Origin: Hymenobacter sp. 15J16-1T3B
Lineage (GTDB): Bacteria; Bacteroidota; Bacteroidia; Cytophagales; Hymenobacteraceae
Assembly (NCBI RefSeq): GCF_020711235.1
Contig: NZ_JAJFAV010000014.1
Location: 104,533-168,532, forward strand
DNA: 64,000 nt
Direction of reading: 5' to 3'
Part shown: positions 8,717-16,147 of the stretch, piece after piece
Position numbering within the stretch: position 1 is the stretch's first letter
Layout: each line of letters starts with the position of its first letter
Translations under genes and position numbers: made by a program
The notes under the pieces: model-generated
Told to the model about the DNA's origin: nothing
The model's input: the letters and a program-made list of their open reading frames with translations, nothing else
Database searches by the model: none

Positions 8717-8815
8717 GGCCGTTTCAGGTTCAAGGCCCCAGCCGATTGGTCGTAGTTGCTACCCGAAATTGCTCTTTCCATTCCCGTAGTAGCATGACGA
8801 ACAGCATCTTACCCG

Positions 8816-8829
8816 GTGATTTATATCAC
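8816..8829. promoter_or_regulatory. Crp/Fnr-type palindrome before the BON gene
   Basis: GTGAT-TTAT-ATCAC is a perfect palindrome with the N4 spacing of Fnr-family sites. Its centre is about 106 bp upstream of the BON start at 8716. Core TGAt-TTAT-aTCA is shared with 4441-4460. Confidence 0.55.
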
Positions 8830-9040
8830 TGTCGTGGCAACAGCATTCATCAAGCTAAGTCAACGGGGCGTCAGCCCGAATAAAATGGCATAGCCTCTGA
8901 TTAGTTCTTTTATTAGCGCCACTGCCTGGCAGCTGAGCAAAGCCAAACTTGTCTTCCATAGTGTCCTCCAGCCAAACAAAAAGGCAGGTGGTAAGTCCCG
9001 TTATGTACACTAGGCCGCTCGTTATTGCTGCTAAGAAAAA

Positions 9041-9065
9041 CCCCGCTGGTGCACCACCAGCGGGG
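9041..9065. terminator. Bidirectional intrinsic terminator with no obvious gene
   Basis: An 11-bp perfect stem CCCCGCTGGTG / CACCAGCGGGG with a 3-nt loop, CTTTT after it on the plus strand and TTTTTCTT after it on the minus strand. No recognised gene ends here, so it may terminate a small RNA or an unrecognised transcript. Confidence 0.8.
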
Positions 9066-9888
9066 CTTTTGTGATATCCAAACGAAGATTGCGCTGTGCA
9101 AATGACCAAATAGCAATTGATGGGTTATCCAAAAGTTGCTAAAGGATGACTCACGCCGCCAGCTAGTGAACCATATCGGGCAATTTGTCCAGGGAAATAG
9201 GTTTGTGGCCCAGGTTCTGCCGTGCGAACAGGGCTCCTTTTGCCATGGGCTCTATACAGCGCTTACCATTGTGCCCTGGCAACTCATCTCACGTTGGTGC
9301 ATGAGCAAACCGGCGAGTTGGCGCTGAAGATCAGCCGCGGTGCCTCCAGCGAAAATTTCTTTGCCCACCTGTGCCGATTGAGCTGCTACCCGCTGCTGTG
9401 GGCGACGGCCGGGGGCGGCACGTCACGGGCCGACTTTCACGACGACCAGATTGCGGCCGCCCAGCACGCCGGCCCTACGCAGTGGCCGCCAGGTAACACC
9501 CGAGGCCAGAGCGGCGCTGACCGGCGGCCTCGCGGCGGAAAACCCTGGCAAACGGCCACACCAGTGGCCGAACAAGGGAACAACGACCATATGGGATACC
9601 AAAGCGGACCGGGCTGCCAAGGCAAGTGATGTCCGAAGAAAAGCCGCATCCAACCACGAAGGTCGGGAATCCGTATTTTCAAGCAGCCCTGCTTCATTAG
9701 GTCTGAAAAACTCTATACACGCGCCCGCTTTTGGCCGGCTTGTGCATTCAATATGGTAACGCTTCGATTATCAGCGCCCAGCGAGTTAGCCAGACTTCAG
9801 CAGCTGGTATCCTGGCCCTGTGCTGCTCGCACCCGGAACATGTACCGAAACCGTTGTGTTACCTTGCGTGCTTTCTCACCCGTTCCGA

Positions 9889-10296
9889 ATGCCTGCCACC
9901 CGCCATTACTTTTCTAACGCTCTGGGGTCTATCGACTTCGTGCCGGGAGCTTACGTGCAGTTGCGCTGGTCGGGGCAGCCGTTGAGCAGCCCGGAGCTGC
10001 GCGCCCTCTACATCCATGTCCGTAACGTGCTGGAACGCAAAGGGCTGCATTGCCTGCTGGTGGACCACCGCGCCATGGCCTCAGCCCCGGACGCGGCGGA
10101 TCAGCAGTGGCTGCTGACGCAATGGCTACCCGAAACCGCGGCTCGCACCCGAGCTACCCACTACGCGGCGCTGCCCGCACCGGATCCGGCCCGCCGCTTG
10201 CACACCGAGCCGGTGGTGCAGGACCTGCGCCGGTACCTGAGCGTGGCCCTGTTTGACGACCCCGAACAGGCGGCAGCCTGGTTCGACGCGGCTTAG
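9889..10296 (+). CDS. Hypothetical protein, STAS/SpoIIAA-like fold suspected
   Basis: 135 residues from the ATG at 9889 (MPATRHYFSNALGSIDFVPG); an upstream in-frame ATG at 9820 adds 23 unlikely residues. The pattern (short beta strands, AYVQLRWSGQPLSSPELRALYIHV, then GLHCLLVDHRAMASAP) resembles small STAS-like/DUF proteins common in Hymenobacter that follow a strand-helix-strand rule, but I cannot name the family. It is cytoplasmic, with no signal or TM segment. It ends 10 bp before the DUF389 gene and is probably in the same operon. TTACCTTGC about 30 bp upstream resembles the Bacteroidota -7 element. Confidence 0.7.
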   Translation: MPATRHYFSNALGSIDFVPGAYVQLRWSGQPLSSPELRALYIHVRNVLERKGLHCLLVDHRAMASAPDAADQQWLLTQWLPETAARTRATHYAALPAPDPARRLHTEPVVQDLRRYLSVALFDDPEQAAAWFDAA

Positions 10297-10306
10297 TTCC
10301 CGGCAG

Positions 10307-11674
10307 ATGCCCGCCGACCTCCCGTTGCTGCGCTGGCTGCGCCGGCGCTTCGATCTTTCCCGCGACATGGCCGACCCGGTCGACATCGTGGCGGACGTGC
10401 GAGAGGGCATGGCCTTCCGCGGCACCAACCTGTGGGTACTCATTTTTGCCATTCTGGTGGCCTCGGTGGGACTGAACGTCAATTCGACGGCGGTCATCAT
10501 CGGGGCCATGCTCATTTCGCCGTTGATGGGCCCCATCGTGGGCATTGGCTTCGGCGCGGCCACCGTGGAGCTGGAACTGATTCAGCGCGGCGTCAAGAAC
10601 CTGCTCGTAGCGGCCGGCATCAGCGTGGCGGCCTCGACCCTGTACTTCCGGCTCACCCCGCTCACCGACGCCGGCTCCGAGCTGCTGGCCCGTACCCAGC
10701 CCACCACCTGGGACGTGCTCATCGCCCTGTTCGGCGGGGCCGCGGGCGCTATTGCCCTCACCCGGCGCGAACGGGGCAATGCCGTGCCGGGCGTCGCCAT
10801 TGCCACGGCGCTTATGCCCCCGCTGTGCACGGCGGGCTACGGGCTAGCCACGGCACACTGGACGTTTGTGTTCGGGGCGCTGTACCTGTTCAGCATCAAC
10901 TGCGTGTTTATCAGCCTGGCCACCTTTTTGGTGGCGCGCATCTTGCCGCTGCCCCACCATACCTTCGTGAGTCGGCGCCGCGCCCGACGCGTGCAACTCA
11001 GCATCTGGCTGGTGGCCCTGCTCACCGGCGTGCCCAGCATCTACCTGGCCGCGCGCATTGTGCAGCGCACCGTGTTTGCCCACAACGCCCAGCGCTTTGT
11101 CGACGAGCAGTTCAATCAGCAGCCGGGCACCTACGTAGTCACCCGTCGCATCGAGGCCGACACGCGCAGCATCAACGTGCTGCTGGCCGGGCAACTCCTG
11201 ACCCGGACGCAACTGCTGACCGCCCGTGCCACGTTGGGCCGCTACCGGCTCGACAAAGCGCAGCTGACCGTGCGCCAGGGCTTGGCCCAACTCGACTCCG
11301 CCGACGCCCAAACCATGCGCAACAGCCTGCTGGAAGACGTGCGCAGCCGCAACGAACAAACCCTGGCCGGCTACGATGCCCGCCTTGCCCAGCTGCAGCA
11401 GGTACTCACCCAGGCCGACAACCCCGCCGTGACGGGCCTGCCCGCGGCCCCAGCGCTGCTGCGCGAGGTGCAGGCGGAACACCCCGCCGTCCGCCAGCTC
11501 GGCCTGAGTCGCTTGGTGCAGCCCGCCGTCGATTCGCTGCGGGCCGACACGACCCTAGTGGTTTCCGTGCGAACGGAGCGCCCGTTGCCCGCCGCCGAGC
11601 AGCAGCGGCTGCGCCAGTGGCTGGCGGTGCGCGCCGGCGGCAAGCGGGCTGTACGGCTGCTGGTCAACGAGTAA
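10307..11674 (+). CDS. DUF389/TIGR00341 membrane protein
   Basis: 455 residues from the ATG at 10307. The N-terminal two thirds holds the DUF389 domain with about six to eight helices (LWVLIFAILVASVGLNVNS, AVIIGAMLISPLMGPIVGIG, LIALFGGAAGAIAL, VPGVAIATALMPPLCTAGYG). The motif AMLISPLMGPI and the block ATALMPPLC are characteristic. The C-terminal 190 residues are soluble and helical, with no named domain. The function of DUF389 proteins is not established. The upstream small gene is 10 bp away. Confidence 0.9.
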   Translation: MPADLPLLRWLRRRFDLSRDMADPVDIVADVREGMAFRGTNLWVLIFAILVASVGLNVNSTAVIIGAMLISPLMGPIVGIGFGAATVELELIQRGVKNLLVAAGISVAASTLYFRLTPLTDAGSELLARTQPTTWDVLIALFGGAAGAIALTRRERGNAVPGVAIATALMPPLCTAGYGLATAHWTFVFGALYLFSINCVFISLATFLVARILPLPHHTFVSRRRARRVQLSIWLVALLTGVPSIYLAARIVQRTVFAHNAQRFVDEQFNQQPGTYVVTRRIEADTRSINVLLAGQLLTRTQLLTARATLGRYRLDKAQLTVRQGLAQLDSADAQTMRNSLLEDVRSRNEQTLAGYDARLAQLQQVLTQADNPAVTGLPAAPALLREVQAEHPAVRQLGLSRLVQPAVDSLRADTTLVVSVRTERPLPAAEQQRLRQWLAVRAGGKRAVRLLVNE

Positions 11675-11755
11675 GTGCGGAGCTGATTCAGACTTCCGCC
11701 GGCTTGGCAGGCGCTGTAAGGTACCTGCTCAAACAAGCGCGCACGCCTTCAGGGT

Positions 11756-12442
11756 TTAGGACAGTCGCTGTTGGAACGCCTCCAGCAGCTGCAGCACGGC
11801 CCGCCAGGCAGCGGCGTGTTCGGTGGCCGTGGCAGCAGCACGGAGCTGGTTGGCGGCGATGAGCAGTTGGCGCAGCACCGGGGTCAACTCCTGGGCTACC
11901 TGCTGCCAAAAGACGGATAATTCTTGGCCTTCGGCGGCCGAAGCCCGCAAGTCGATTAGCAGGGCCGCGGCTGCGGCCAGTTGCCGCAGCACCAGTAGCT
12001 GAGCAGCCTCGGGCGGGCGCGGCGTGGCCGCCGCCAGGCACAGTGCCCCGATGGTGATATGCAACCGCGTTACCAAAGGCTGCACGACGTGCCGCTGCAG
12101 GCCCAGTTGCTCCGCCACGCCGGCATCGATGAGGGCACTAGGGTGCCGGTGCGCTGCTTCCAAGCGTATCAGTTCGCGCTGAGCAATGGCGGCGGCGCAG
12201 AGGCTCGCCGGCCGGGGCAAGTAGGCCGGCTCGGCCGCCGATACCGCGTCCTGCCAGTCATAGGCCGCGTCCAGCAGTACCAGGCAGATGGGCACGTCGA
12301 ACAGCCGTGCCGTGATGAGCGCCAGTTCGTCCAGTAGTTTTTTGCCGACCGCGTGCACTACGCAGTACCCGGCAACGCTGGTTACTGTGGCAGCGGGAAA
12401 GGGCATATCGTGTAGCAGAACGAGGCCGGTGGCAATGCTCAT
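11756..12442 (-). CDS. GAF-domain protein
   Basis: 228 residues. Residues about 25-165 match a lone GAF sensor domain (LLDELALITARLFDVPICLVLLDAA, then FYD-like WQDAVSAAEP, then VTRLHITIGALCLAAATPR). The C-terminal 60 residues form one or two helices (VAQELTPVLRQLLIAANQLRA). No kinase, cyclase or HTH module is attached, so this is probably a cytoplasmic sensory or adaptor protein of the type common near stress genes in Hymenobacter. A possible second start is MPFPAATV 12 residues in. Confidence 0.8.
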   Translation of the reverse strand: MSIATGLVLLHDMPFPAATVTSVAGYCVVHAVGKKLLDELALITARLFDVPICLVLLDAAYDWQDAVSAAEPAYLPRPASLCAAAIAQRELIRLEAAHRHPSALIDAGVAEQLGLQRHVVQPLVTRLHITIGALCLAAATPRPPEAAQLLVLRQLAAAAALLIDLRASAAEGQELSVFWQQVAQELTPVLRQLLIAANQLRAAATATEHAAAWRAVLQLLEAFQQRLS

Positions 12443-12518
12443 GAAGGGTAGCTGGGGAACGGGCTGCGCTGTCTAAATATATTAAAATAACGATGCTCGG
12501 CACCCTCTTCACGCTGGA

Positions 12519-12685
12519 GTGCTTAACCTGGAGAAGCCGGTGACCTCGCTGCTGGCCGGCATGGGTATCATAGTACTGGTGCTGGGCTTTGTCTTTCCGG
12601 ACTTTGCGGCCCGCTTCATCAGCGGCATCATTGTCGCCGTGCAACGGCCCTTCACGGTCAGTGACGCGATGCAGATTGACGCCTA
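12519..12685 (+). pseudogene. MscS mechanosensitive-channel fragment
   Basis: The plus frame reads VLNLEKPVTSLLAGMGIIVL, then VLGFVFPDFAARFISGIIVA and VQRPFTVSDAMQID, the pore-lining TM3 and start of the beta domain of MscS (compare FQDIAANFISGIIIAVQRPFxVGDxVxI). Nothing of the channel precedes or follows it. The frame stays open but the family match ends near 12685. About 55 codons of a roughly 280-codon gene remain, so it is a relic. Confidence 0.75.
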
Positions 12686-12828
12686 CTTGCCCGCTCGACG
12701 TGTTGCCGCAGCTGCGCCCGGCCCCGGAGTCATCGACCAAATAAGGCCAATCGGCGTAAGCTTAAGCCAGCCGTTACACTTGCCACGGGCCCGTCTGCGG
12801 ACCGCAGTGGCACTACCACCCTGCACGT

Positions 12829-13281
12829 ATGCCTCAACACACCTACCGCACCTTTGCCCTAATGCTGGCCGCCTCGTTCGTCGTCATGTACACGGTGATG
12901 TTTCTGAACGTGGACCGCTTGGCGCACATCTACCTCAGCCTGACGCGCACCTACATGACCCTGCTGATGGTGGCCCCGATGGCCGTGTTGATGCTGGTGT
13001 TCATGCCCCACATGTATCCAGACAAAGCGCGCAACACGCTTATCCTGGTGAGCAGCGCGTTGGTGTTCGTCCTGGCCCTGCTGGGGCTGCGCACCCAGGC
13101 GCTGGTTACCGACGAGCAGTACATGCAGGCCATGATTCCGCACCATTCCTCGGCCATCATGGTCAGCCAGCAGGCCCGGCTAAAGGACCCGGAGCTGCGG
13201 CAACTCGCGCAGGACATCATTCGGGCGCAGGAACGGGAAATTGCCCAGATGGAACGCATTCGCGCCCGTCTGAAGCACTGA
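12829..13281 (+). CDS. DUF305-domain membrane protein
   Basis: 150 residues. There are three predicted TM helices in the first 90 residues (TFALMLAASFVVMYTVMF; TLLMVAPMAVLMLVFM; LILVSSALVFVLALLGL), followed by the DUF305 signature DEQYMQAMIPHHSSAIMVSQ and a charged helix (QEREIAQMERI). DUF305 is a ferritin-like helical module with conserved Met and His residues, often linked to metal (copper) handling. That link is family knowledge and is not shown here. Probable inner-membrane protein with the HH motif facing the periplasm. Confidence 0.88.
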   Translation: MPQHTYRTFALMLAASFVVMYTVMFLNVDRLAHIYLSLTRTYMTLLMVAPMAVLMLVFMPHMYPDKARNTLILVSSALVFVLALLGLRTQALVTDEQYMQAMIPHHSSAIMVSQQARLKDPELRQLAQDIIRAQEREIAQMERIRARLKH

Positions 13282-13353
13282 ATCCCGGCGGTCTGGCCGC
13301 TGACATCCCCTGACGACTTGTGTAGTTTGCGGCCCAGTCGCTCCGTTTTGCCT

Positions 13354-14619
13354 ATGGATTTGTTTGCCCTCATTACGCTGCTCATCGTGGTAGCGGCGGC
13401 GTTTGCCTACCTGAATTCGCGTTTTCTGAAGCTGCCCGACGCCATCGGTATCATGGTCGTGTCGCTGGGCTTCTCGCTGCTGTTGCTCGGGCTGCACGCC
13501 GTGCAGCCCACCTGGTTCGCCCTGGCCCGCCGCACGGTGGCCGGCATCGACTTCGATCAGGTGCTCTTCGACGTGATGCTGAGCTTGCTGCTCTTTGCCG
13601 GCGCCTTCCACACCGACGCGGCCCAGCTGCGGGTGGAGCGGCGCTCGGTGATGCTGTTCGCGCTGGTGGGCACGCTCTTGAGCACTTTTTTCATCGGCAC
13701 GGGGCTGTACGGCATCAGCCAGTGGCTGGCGCTGAACCTCTCGTACCCGCTGTGCCTACTGTTCGGCGCGTTGATTTCGCCCACCGACCCCATTGCCGTG
13801 CTCGGCATTCTGGCCCGCTTCAAGCTGCCGGAAAGCGTGAAAACCAACATCGTGGGCGAGTCGCTCTTCAACGACGGGGTGGGCGTGGTCGTCTTCGCCA
13901 CCATTTACGAGCTGGTGCTGGGCAAGGAGCTGGGCGTAGGCGGCATCGGCTGGCTGTTTCTGCAGGAAGCCGGCGGCGGCCTGCTATTTGGCTTGGTGCT
14001 GGGCTACGGCCTGTACCGGCTGCTGCGCTCCATCAACCACTACCAGACCGAGGTGCTGCTCACGCTGGCCGCCGTGATGGGCGGCTACCTGCTGGCCCAG
14101 CACCTGCACATTTCGGGGCCGCTGGCCATGGTGGTAGCCGGCCTGTTCGTGGGCGACCGGGCCCGGCAGGACGCCATGAGCCACGAGACGGAGGAGTACG
14201 TGGACAAGTTCTGGGAGCTAATCGACGTGATTCTCAACGCCCTGCTGTTCGTGCTCATCGGCGTGGAACTGCTGGTCATTGAGTTCGAGCCCTCGTACTG
14301 GCTCATCAGCTTGCTGGCCGTGGTGCTGGTGCTGCTGGCCCGCTACGCGGCCGTGTGGCTGCCCTTCCGCCTGGCCCGGCGCTGGCTCAACCTCGACCAC
14401 AAAGCCCCGCTGATGATGACCTGGGGCGGGCTGCGCGGCGGCATCTCGGTGGCGCTGGCCCTGTCCATCAGCAACGAGGTGCCGCACAAAGGCTTGATCG
14501 TGGCCATTACCTACGCGGTGGTGCTGTTTTCCGTCATCGGGCAGGGCCTCACGCTGGAGCGGCTCATCCGCCGGCTGTACCCGCCCGGCGCCAGCGAGTC
14601 GGCGGAGGGGCCCGGGTAG
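13354..14619 (+). CDS. Na+(or K+)/H+ antiporter, CPA1/NhaP family
   Basis: 421 residues from the ATG at 13354 (MDLFALITLLIVVAAAFAYL); 12 upstream in-frame codons are unlikely. It has about 12 TM helices. Diagnostic CPA1 motifs are LLFGALISPTDPIAVLGI (the unwound helix) and GESLFNDGVGVVVF with the ND transport residues (near residue 175), then MMTWGGLRGGISVALAL. It exchanges cations for protons at the inner membrane and supports pH and sodium homeostasis. It is monocistronic, and the ECF promoter follows 29 bp after its stop. Confidence 0.94.
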   Translation: MDLFALITLLIVVAAAFAYLNSRFLKLPDAIGIMVVSLGFSLLLLGLHAVQPTWFALARRTVAGIDFDQVLFDVMLSLLLFAGAFHTDAAQLRVERRSVMLFALVGTLLSTFFIGTGLYGISQWLALNLSYPLCLLFGALISPTDPIAVLGILARFKLPESVKTNIVGESLFNDGVGVVVFATIYELVLGKELGVGGIGWLFLQEAGGGLLFGLVLGYGLYRLLRSINHYQTEVLLTLAAVMGGYLLAQHLHISGPLAMVVAGLFVGDRARQDAMSHETEEYVDKFWELIDVILNALLFVLIGVELLVIEFEPSYWLISLLAVVLVLLARYAAVWLPFRLARRWLNLDHKAPLMMTWGGLRGGISVALALSISNEVPHKGLIVAITYAVVLFSVIGQGLTLERLIRRLYPPGASESAEGPG

Positions 14620-14647
14620 CACCCACCCAAAAAAACCAGTCTGGCGG

Positions 14648-14673
14648 TGTAAGGAAACGCGGGGCCGCGCGTC
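14648..14673 (+). promoter_or_regulatory. ECF-type promoter before the sigma-factor gene (copy 1)
   Basis: TGTAAGG (14648-14654), 13 nt, CGCGTC (14668-14673). The predicted start of transcription is about 14680, some 70 bp before the ECF gene. It is identical in both boxes and spacing to the copies at 15669 and 18610, which indicates an autoregulated ECF sigma factor. Confidence 0.75.
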
Positions 14674-14749
14674 CAGCCGGTTACCTTTCACCAGCTTACC
14701 TGCTGCCGATGCCTGCGCGCCCGTTGTCACTTCCCACATCCGCGGCCCG

Positions 14750-15364
14750 ATGAGCCAAGTTGCTACCACGGCCGAGCCAGCGCGCTGGCTGGAACGCTAC
14801 GGCGACGAGCTGTACCGCTTTGCCCTGGGCCGGGTGACCGACGCGGCCACGGCCGAAGAGCTGGTGCAGGATACCCTGGTCAGCGCCCTGGGCGCGCTGA
14901 CCTCGTTTCGGGGGCAGGCCTCGGAGCGGACCTGGCTGTTTGCAATTCTCAAGCGCAAGGTCATCGACCATTACCGTCGCCAGGCCCGCTCGCCCTTCAT
15001 CCCGCTCGACCTGAGCCCGGAACAGGCCCCGGAAGCCGAATTTTTCCGTCCCGCCGACGGACACTGGCGCCCGGAGCACTACCCCACGGACTGGGCCGCC
15101 GACGAGGCCAGCAGCCGCAGCGACGCGGCGCTGGAGCAGCGGGAGTTTCAGGCCGTGCTGCAGGGCTGCCAGCAGCGCCTCGCGCCGCAGCACCTGGCCG
15201 TGTTCGTGCTGCGCTTCGTGGAGGAGCAGCCTGCCGTGCTCATTTGCCAGGAGCTGGGCTTGTCGTCGGCCAACTACTGGGTGATTATTCACCGGGCCAA
15301 ACTATACCTGCGGCGCTGCCTGGAAAAGAACTGGTTTCGCCCACCCGCCCCGCCCCATTCCTAG
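14750..15364 (+). CDS. ECF-type RNA polymerase sigma factor
   Basis: 204 residues. Region 2 is residues about 15-85 (LYRFALGRVTDAATAEELVQ, DTLVSALGALTSFRGQASER, TWLFAILKRKVIDHYRR) and region 4 about 135-195 (LQGCQQRLAPQHLAVFVLRF, then a helix-turn-helix, ICQELGLSSANYWVIIHRAK). The linker contains an insertion of about 30 residues (SPEQAPEAEFFRPADGHW). It directs RNA polymerase to a small stress regulon. The next gene, 4 bp downstream, encodes a zinc-finger protein like a cognate anti-sigma factor. The promoter element TGTAAGG-N13-CGCGTC precedes it and three other units nearby. Confidence 0.94.
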   Translation: MSQVATTAEPARWLERYGDELYRFALGRVTDAATAEELVQDTLVSALGALTSFRGQASERTWLFAILKRKVIDHYRRQARSPFIPLDLSPEQAPEAEFFRPADGHWRPEHYPTDWAADEASSRSDAALEQREFQAVLQGCQQRLAPQHLAVFVLRFVEEQPAVLICQELGLSSANYWVIIHRAKLYLRRCLEKNWFRPPAPPHS

Positions 15365-15368
15365 CGTC

Positions 15369-15638
15369 ATGCCCATTTCTTCGCCCCTGTTCAACTGCCA
15401 GCAGGCCACGCTGCTCATCGAGCGGCGGGCCGACGAGGCGCTGCCCCTCAAAACGCAGGTCCAGCTCTGGGCCCACCTGCGCCTGTGTCCGCTTTGCCGC
15501 CGCTACGCCGTGCAAAGCGTCTTCATTGCCCGGCAGGCCCAGGCCGCCGTCGACTACCGCGTGCCCGCCGACGTGGTGCTGCCCGCGGCGGCCCGGCAGC
15601 GCATTCAGCAGGCGCTGGACCAGCACTCGGCCGAGTAG
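15369..15638 (+). CDS. Small zinc-finger protein, likely anti-sigma factor
   Basis: 89 residues, cytoplasmic. It has the H-x3-C-x2-C of zinc-binding anti-sigma (ZAS-like) domains (HLRLCPLC, about residues 36-43), with an upstream Cys (NCQQATLLIERRADEAL) at residue 9 in the usual place. It starts 4 bp after the sigma-factor stop, the typical arrangement of ECF and anti-sigma genes. Unlike many ZAS proteins it has no TM helix and is very short, so it would act as a soluble redox- or metal-sensing switch. That role is inferred from position and cysteines. Confidence 0.8.
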   Translation: MPISSPLFNCQQATLLIERRADEALPLKTQVQLWAHLRLCPLCRRYAVQSVFIARQAQAAVDYRVPADVVLPAAARQRIQQALDQHSAE

Positions 15639-15668
15639 CCGGGCGCGGAAAAGCAATGTGCAAGCTGG

Positions 15669-15694
15669 TGTAAGGCCCCACCGACCGCCGCGTC
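15669..15694 (+). promoter_or_regulatory. ECF-type promoter before the MXKDX gene (copy 2)
   Basis: TGTAAGG (15669-15675), 13 nt, CGCGTC (15689-15694), about 40 bp before the ATG at 15735. It provides a separate transcript for the small secreted protein. Confidence 0.75.
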
Positions 15695-15734
15695 TACCGG
15701 GGCAAATCAGTTTACCTCACTTTTTCCGTAGCCC

Positions 15735-15911
15735 ATGCGCCAATTCCCCGTTGCCGCCCCCCAAATTCTGCTGGCCGCCCTGCTGCTGGCCGCGCCCTTC
15801 ATCCACGCCCAGGACGGCGGCAAAAAGCCCGCCGATAAGATGCAGACGGCCAAAGACAAAATGACCAAAGACAAGATGGCCAAGAAAAAGATGAGTGAGG
15901 GCAAGATGTAA
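15735..15911 (+). CDS. Secreted MXKDX-type pentapeptide-repeat protein
   Basis: 58 residues. Signal peptide MRQFPVAAPQILLAALLLAA then PFIHA with AxA-like cleavage before QDGG. The mature part is almost entirely a five-residue repeat KDKMx (KDKMTKDKMAKKKMSEGKM). This matches the MXKDX pentapeptide-repeat family of small periplasmic, Met- and Lys-rich proteins found near ECF factors. Methionines may serve as metal ligands or oxidation targets (inference). It has its own copy of the ECF promoter. A long hairpin follows immediately. Confidence 0.8.
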   Translation: MRQFPVAAPQILLAALLLAAPFIHAQDGGKKPADKMQTAKDKMTKDKMAKKKMSEGKM

Positions 15912-15919
15912 GCTGCCTC

Positions 15920-15979
15920 AGCCCAACAGCCCACGGCCCCGTTCACTGATGCGTGAGCGGGGCCGTGGGCTGTTGGGCT
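15920..15979. terminator. Long perfect hairpin after the MXKDX gene
   Basis: Arms 15920-15941 and 15958-15979 are exact reverse complements (22 bp, core CCCAACAGCCCACGGCCCCG). Five more pairs, one of them G-U, close a 6-nt loop (15947-15952). It starts 9 bp after the stop codon. It lacks a clean T-tract but could end the transcript from either side. Confidence 0.7.
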
Positions 15980-16009
15980 AGTGTATTTGGACAGTAAGCC
16001 CAAAGCACC

Positions 16010-16083
16010 TCATGCTGAGCCCCGTCGAAGCAGCTCTACCGACTAACGGAGCGGTAGAGCTGCTTCGACGGGGCTCAGCATGA
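16010..16083. repeat. REP-like intergenic inverted repeat, 31-bp perfect arms
   Basis: Arms 16010-16040 and 16053-16083 are exact reverse complements with a 12-nt loop; the core is GCTGAGCCCCGTCGAAGCAG. The CATGCTGAGC...GTCGAAGCA theme recurs in relatives at 36910-36980 and 57593-57639. It lies between convergent genes. Confidence 0.85.
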
Positions 16084-16147
16084 CGGCCTATACGGCCTCA
16101 GAGCTCCATTTATTAGTTGTTCTTCCACAAACTAAACCCGACCGGGC

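Larger units (their letters stand above)
8717..9888. other. 1.17-kb stretch without a recognisable gene
   Basis: It contains a Crp/Fnr-like palindrome (8816-8829) and a strong bidirectional intrinsic terminator (9041-9065), but no ORF with a known domain. Short ORFs at 8855-9109 (minus) and 9222-9629 (plus) look non-coding. The first crosses the terminator hairpin. Some plus-strand stretches between 9130 and 9650 are protein-like in changing frames and could be an old remnant. Confidence 0.5.

Noticed and set aside
8855..9109. 84-codon minus-strand ORF as a gene
   Set aside because: It runs straight through the terminator hairpin at 9041-9065 and matches no family.
9130..9650. Transposase remnant
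   Set aside because: Some stretches look protein-like in changing frames, but I could not match any transposase motif or find terminal repeats.
11715..11740. TGTAAGG at 11715-11721 as a fifth ECF promoter
   Set aside because: The position 13 nt downstream reads AAGCGC instead of CGCGTC, and it points into the 3' end of the convergent GAF gene.
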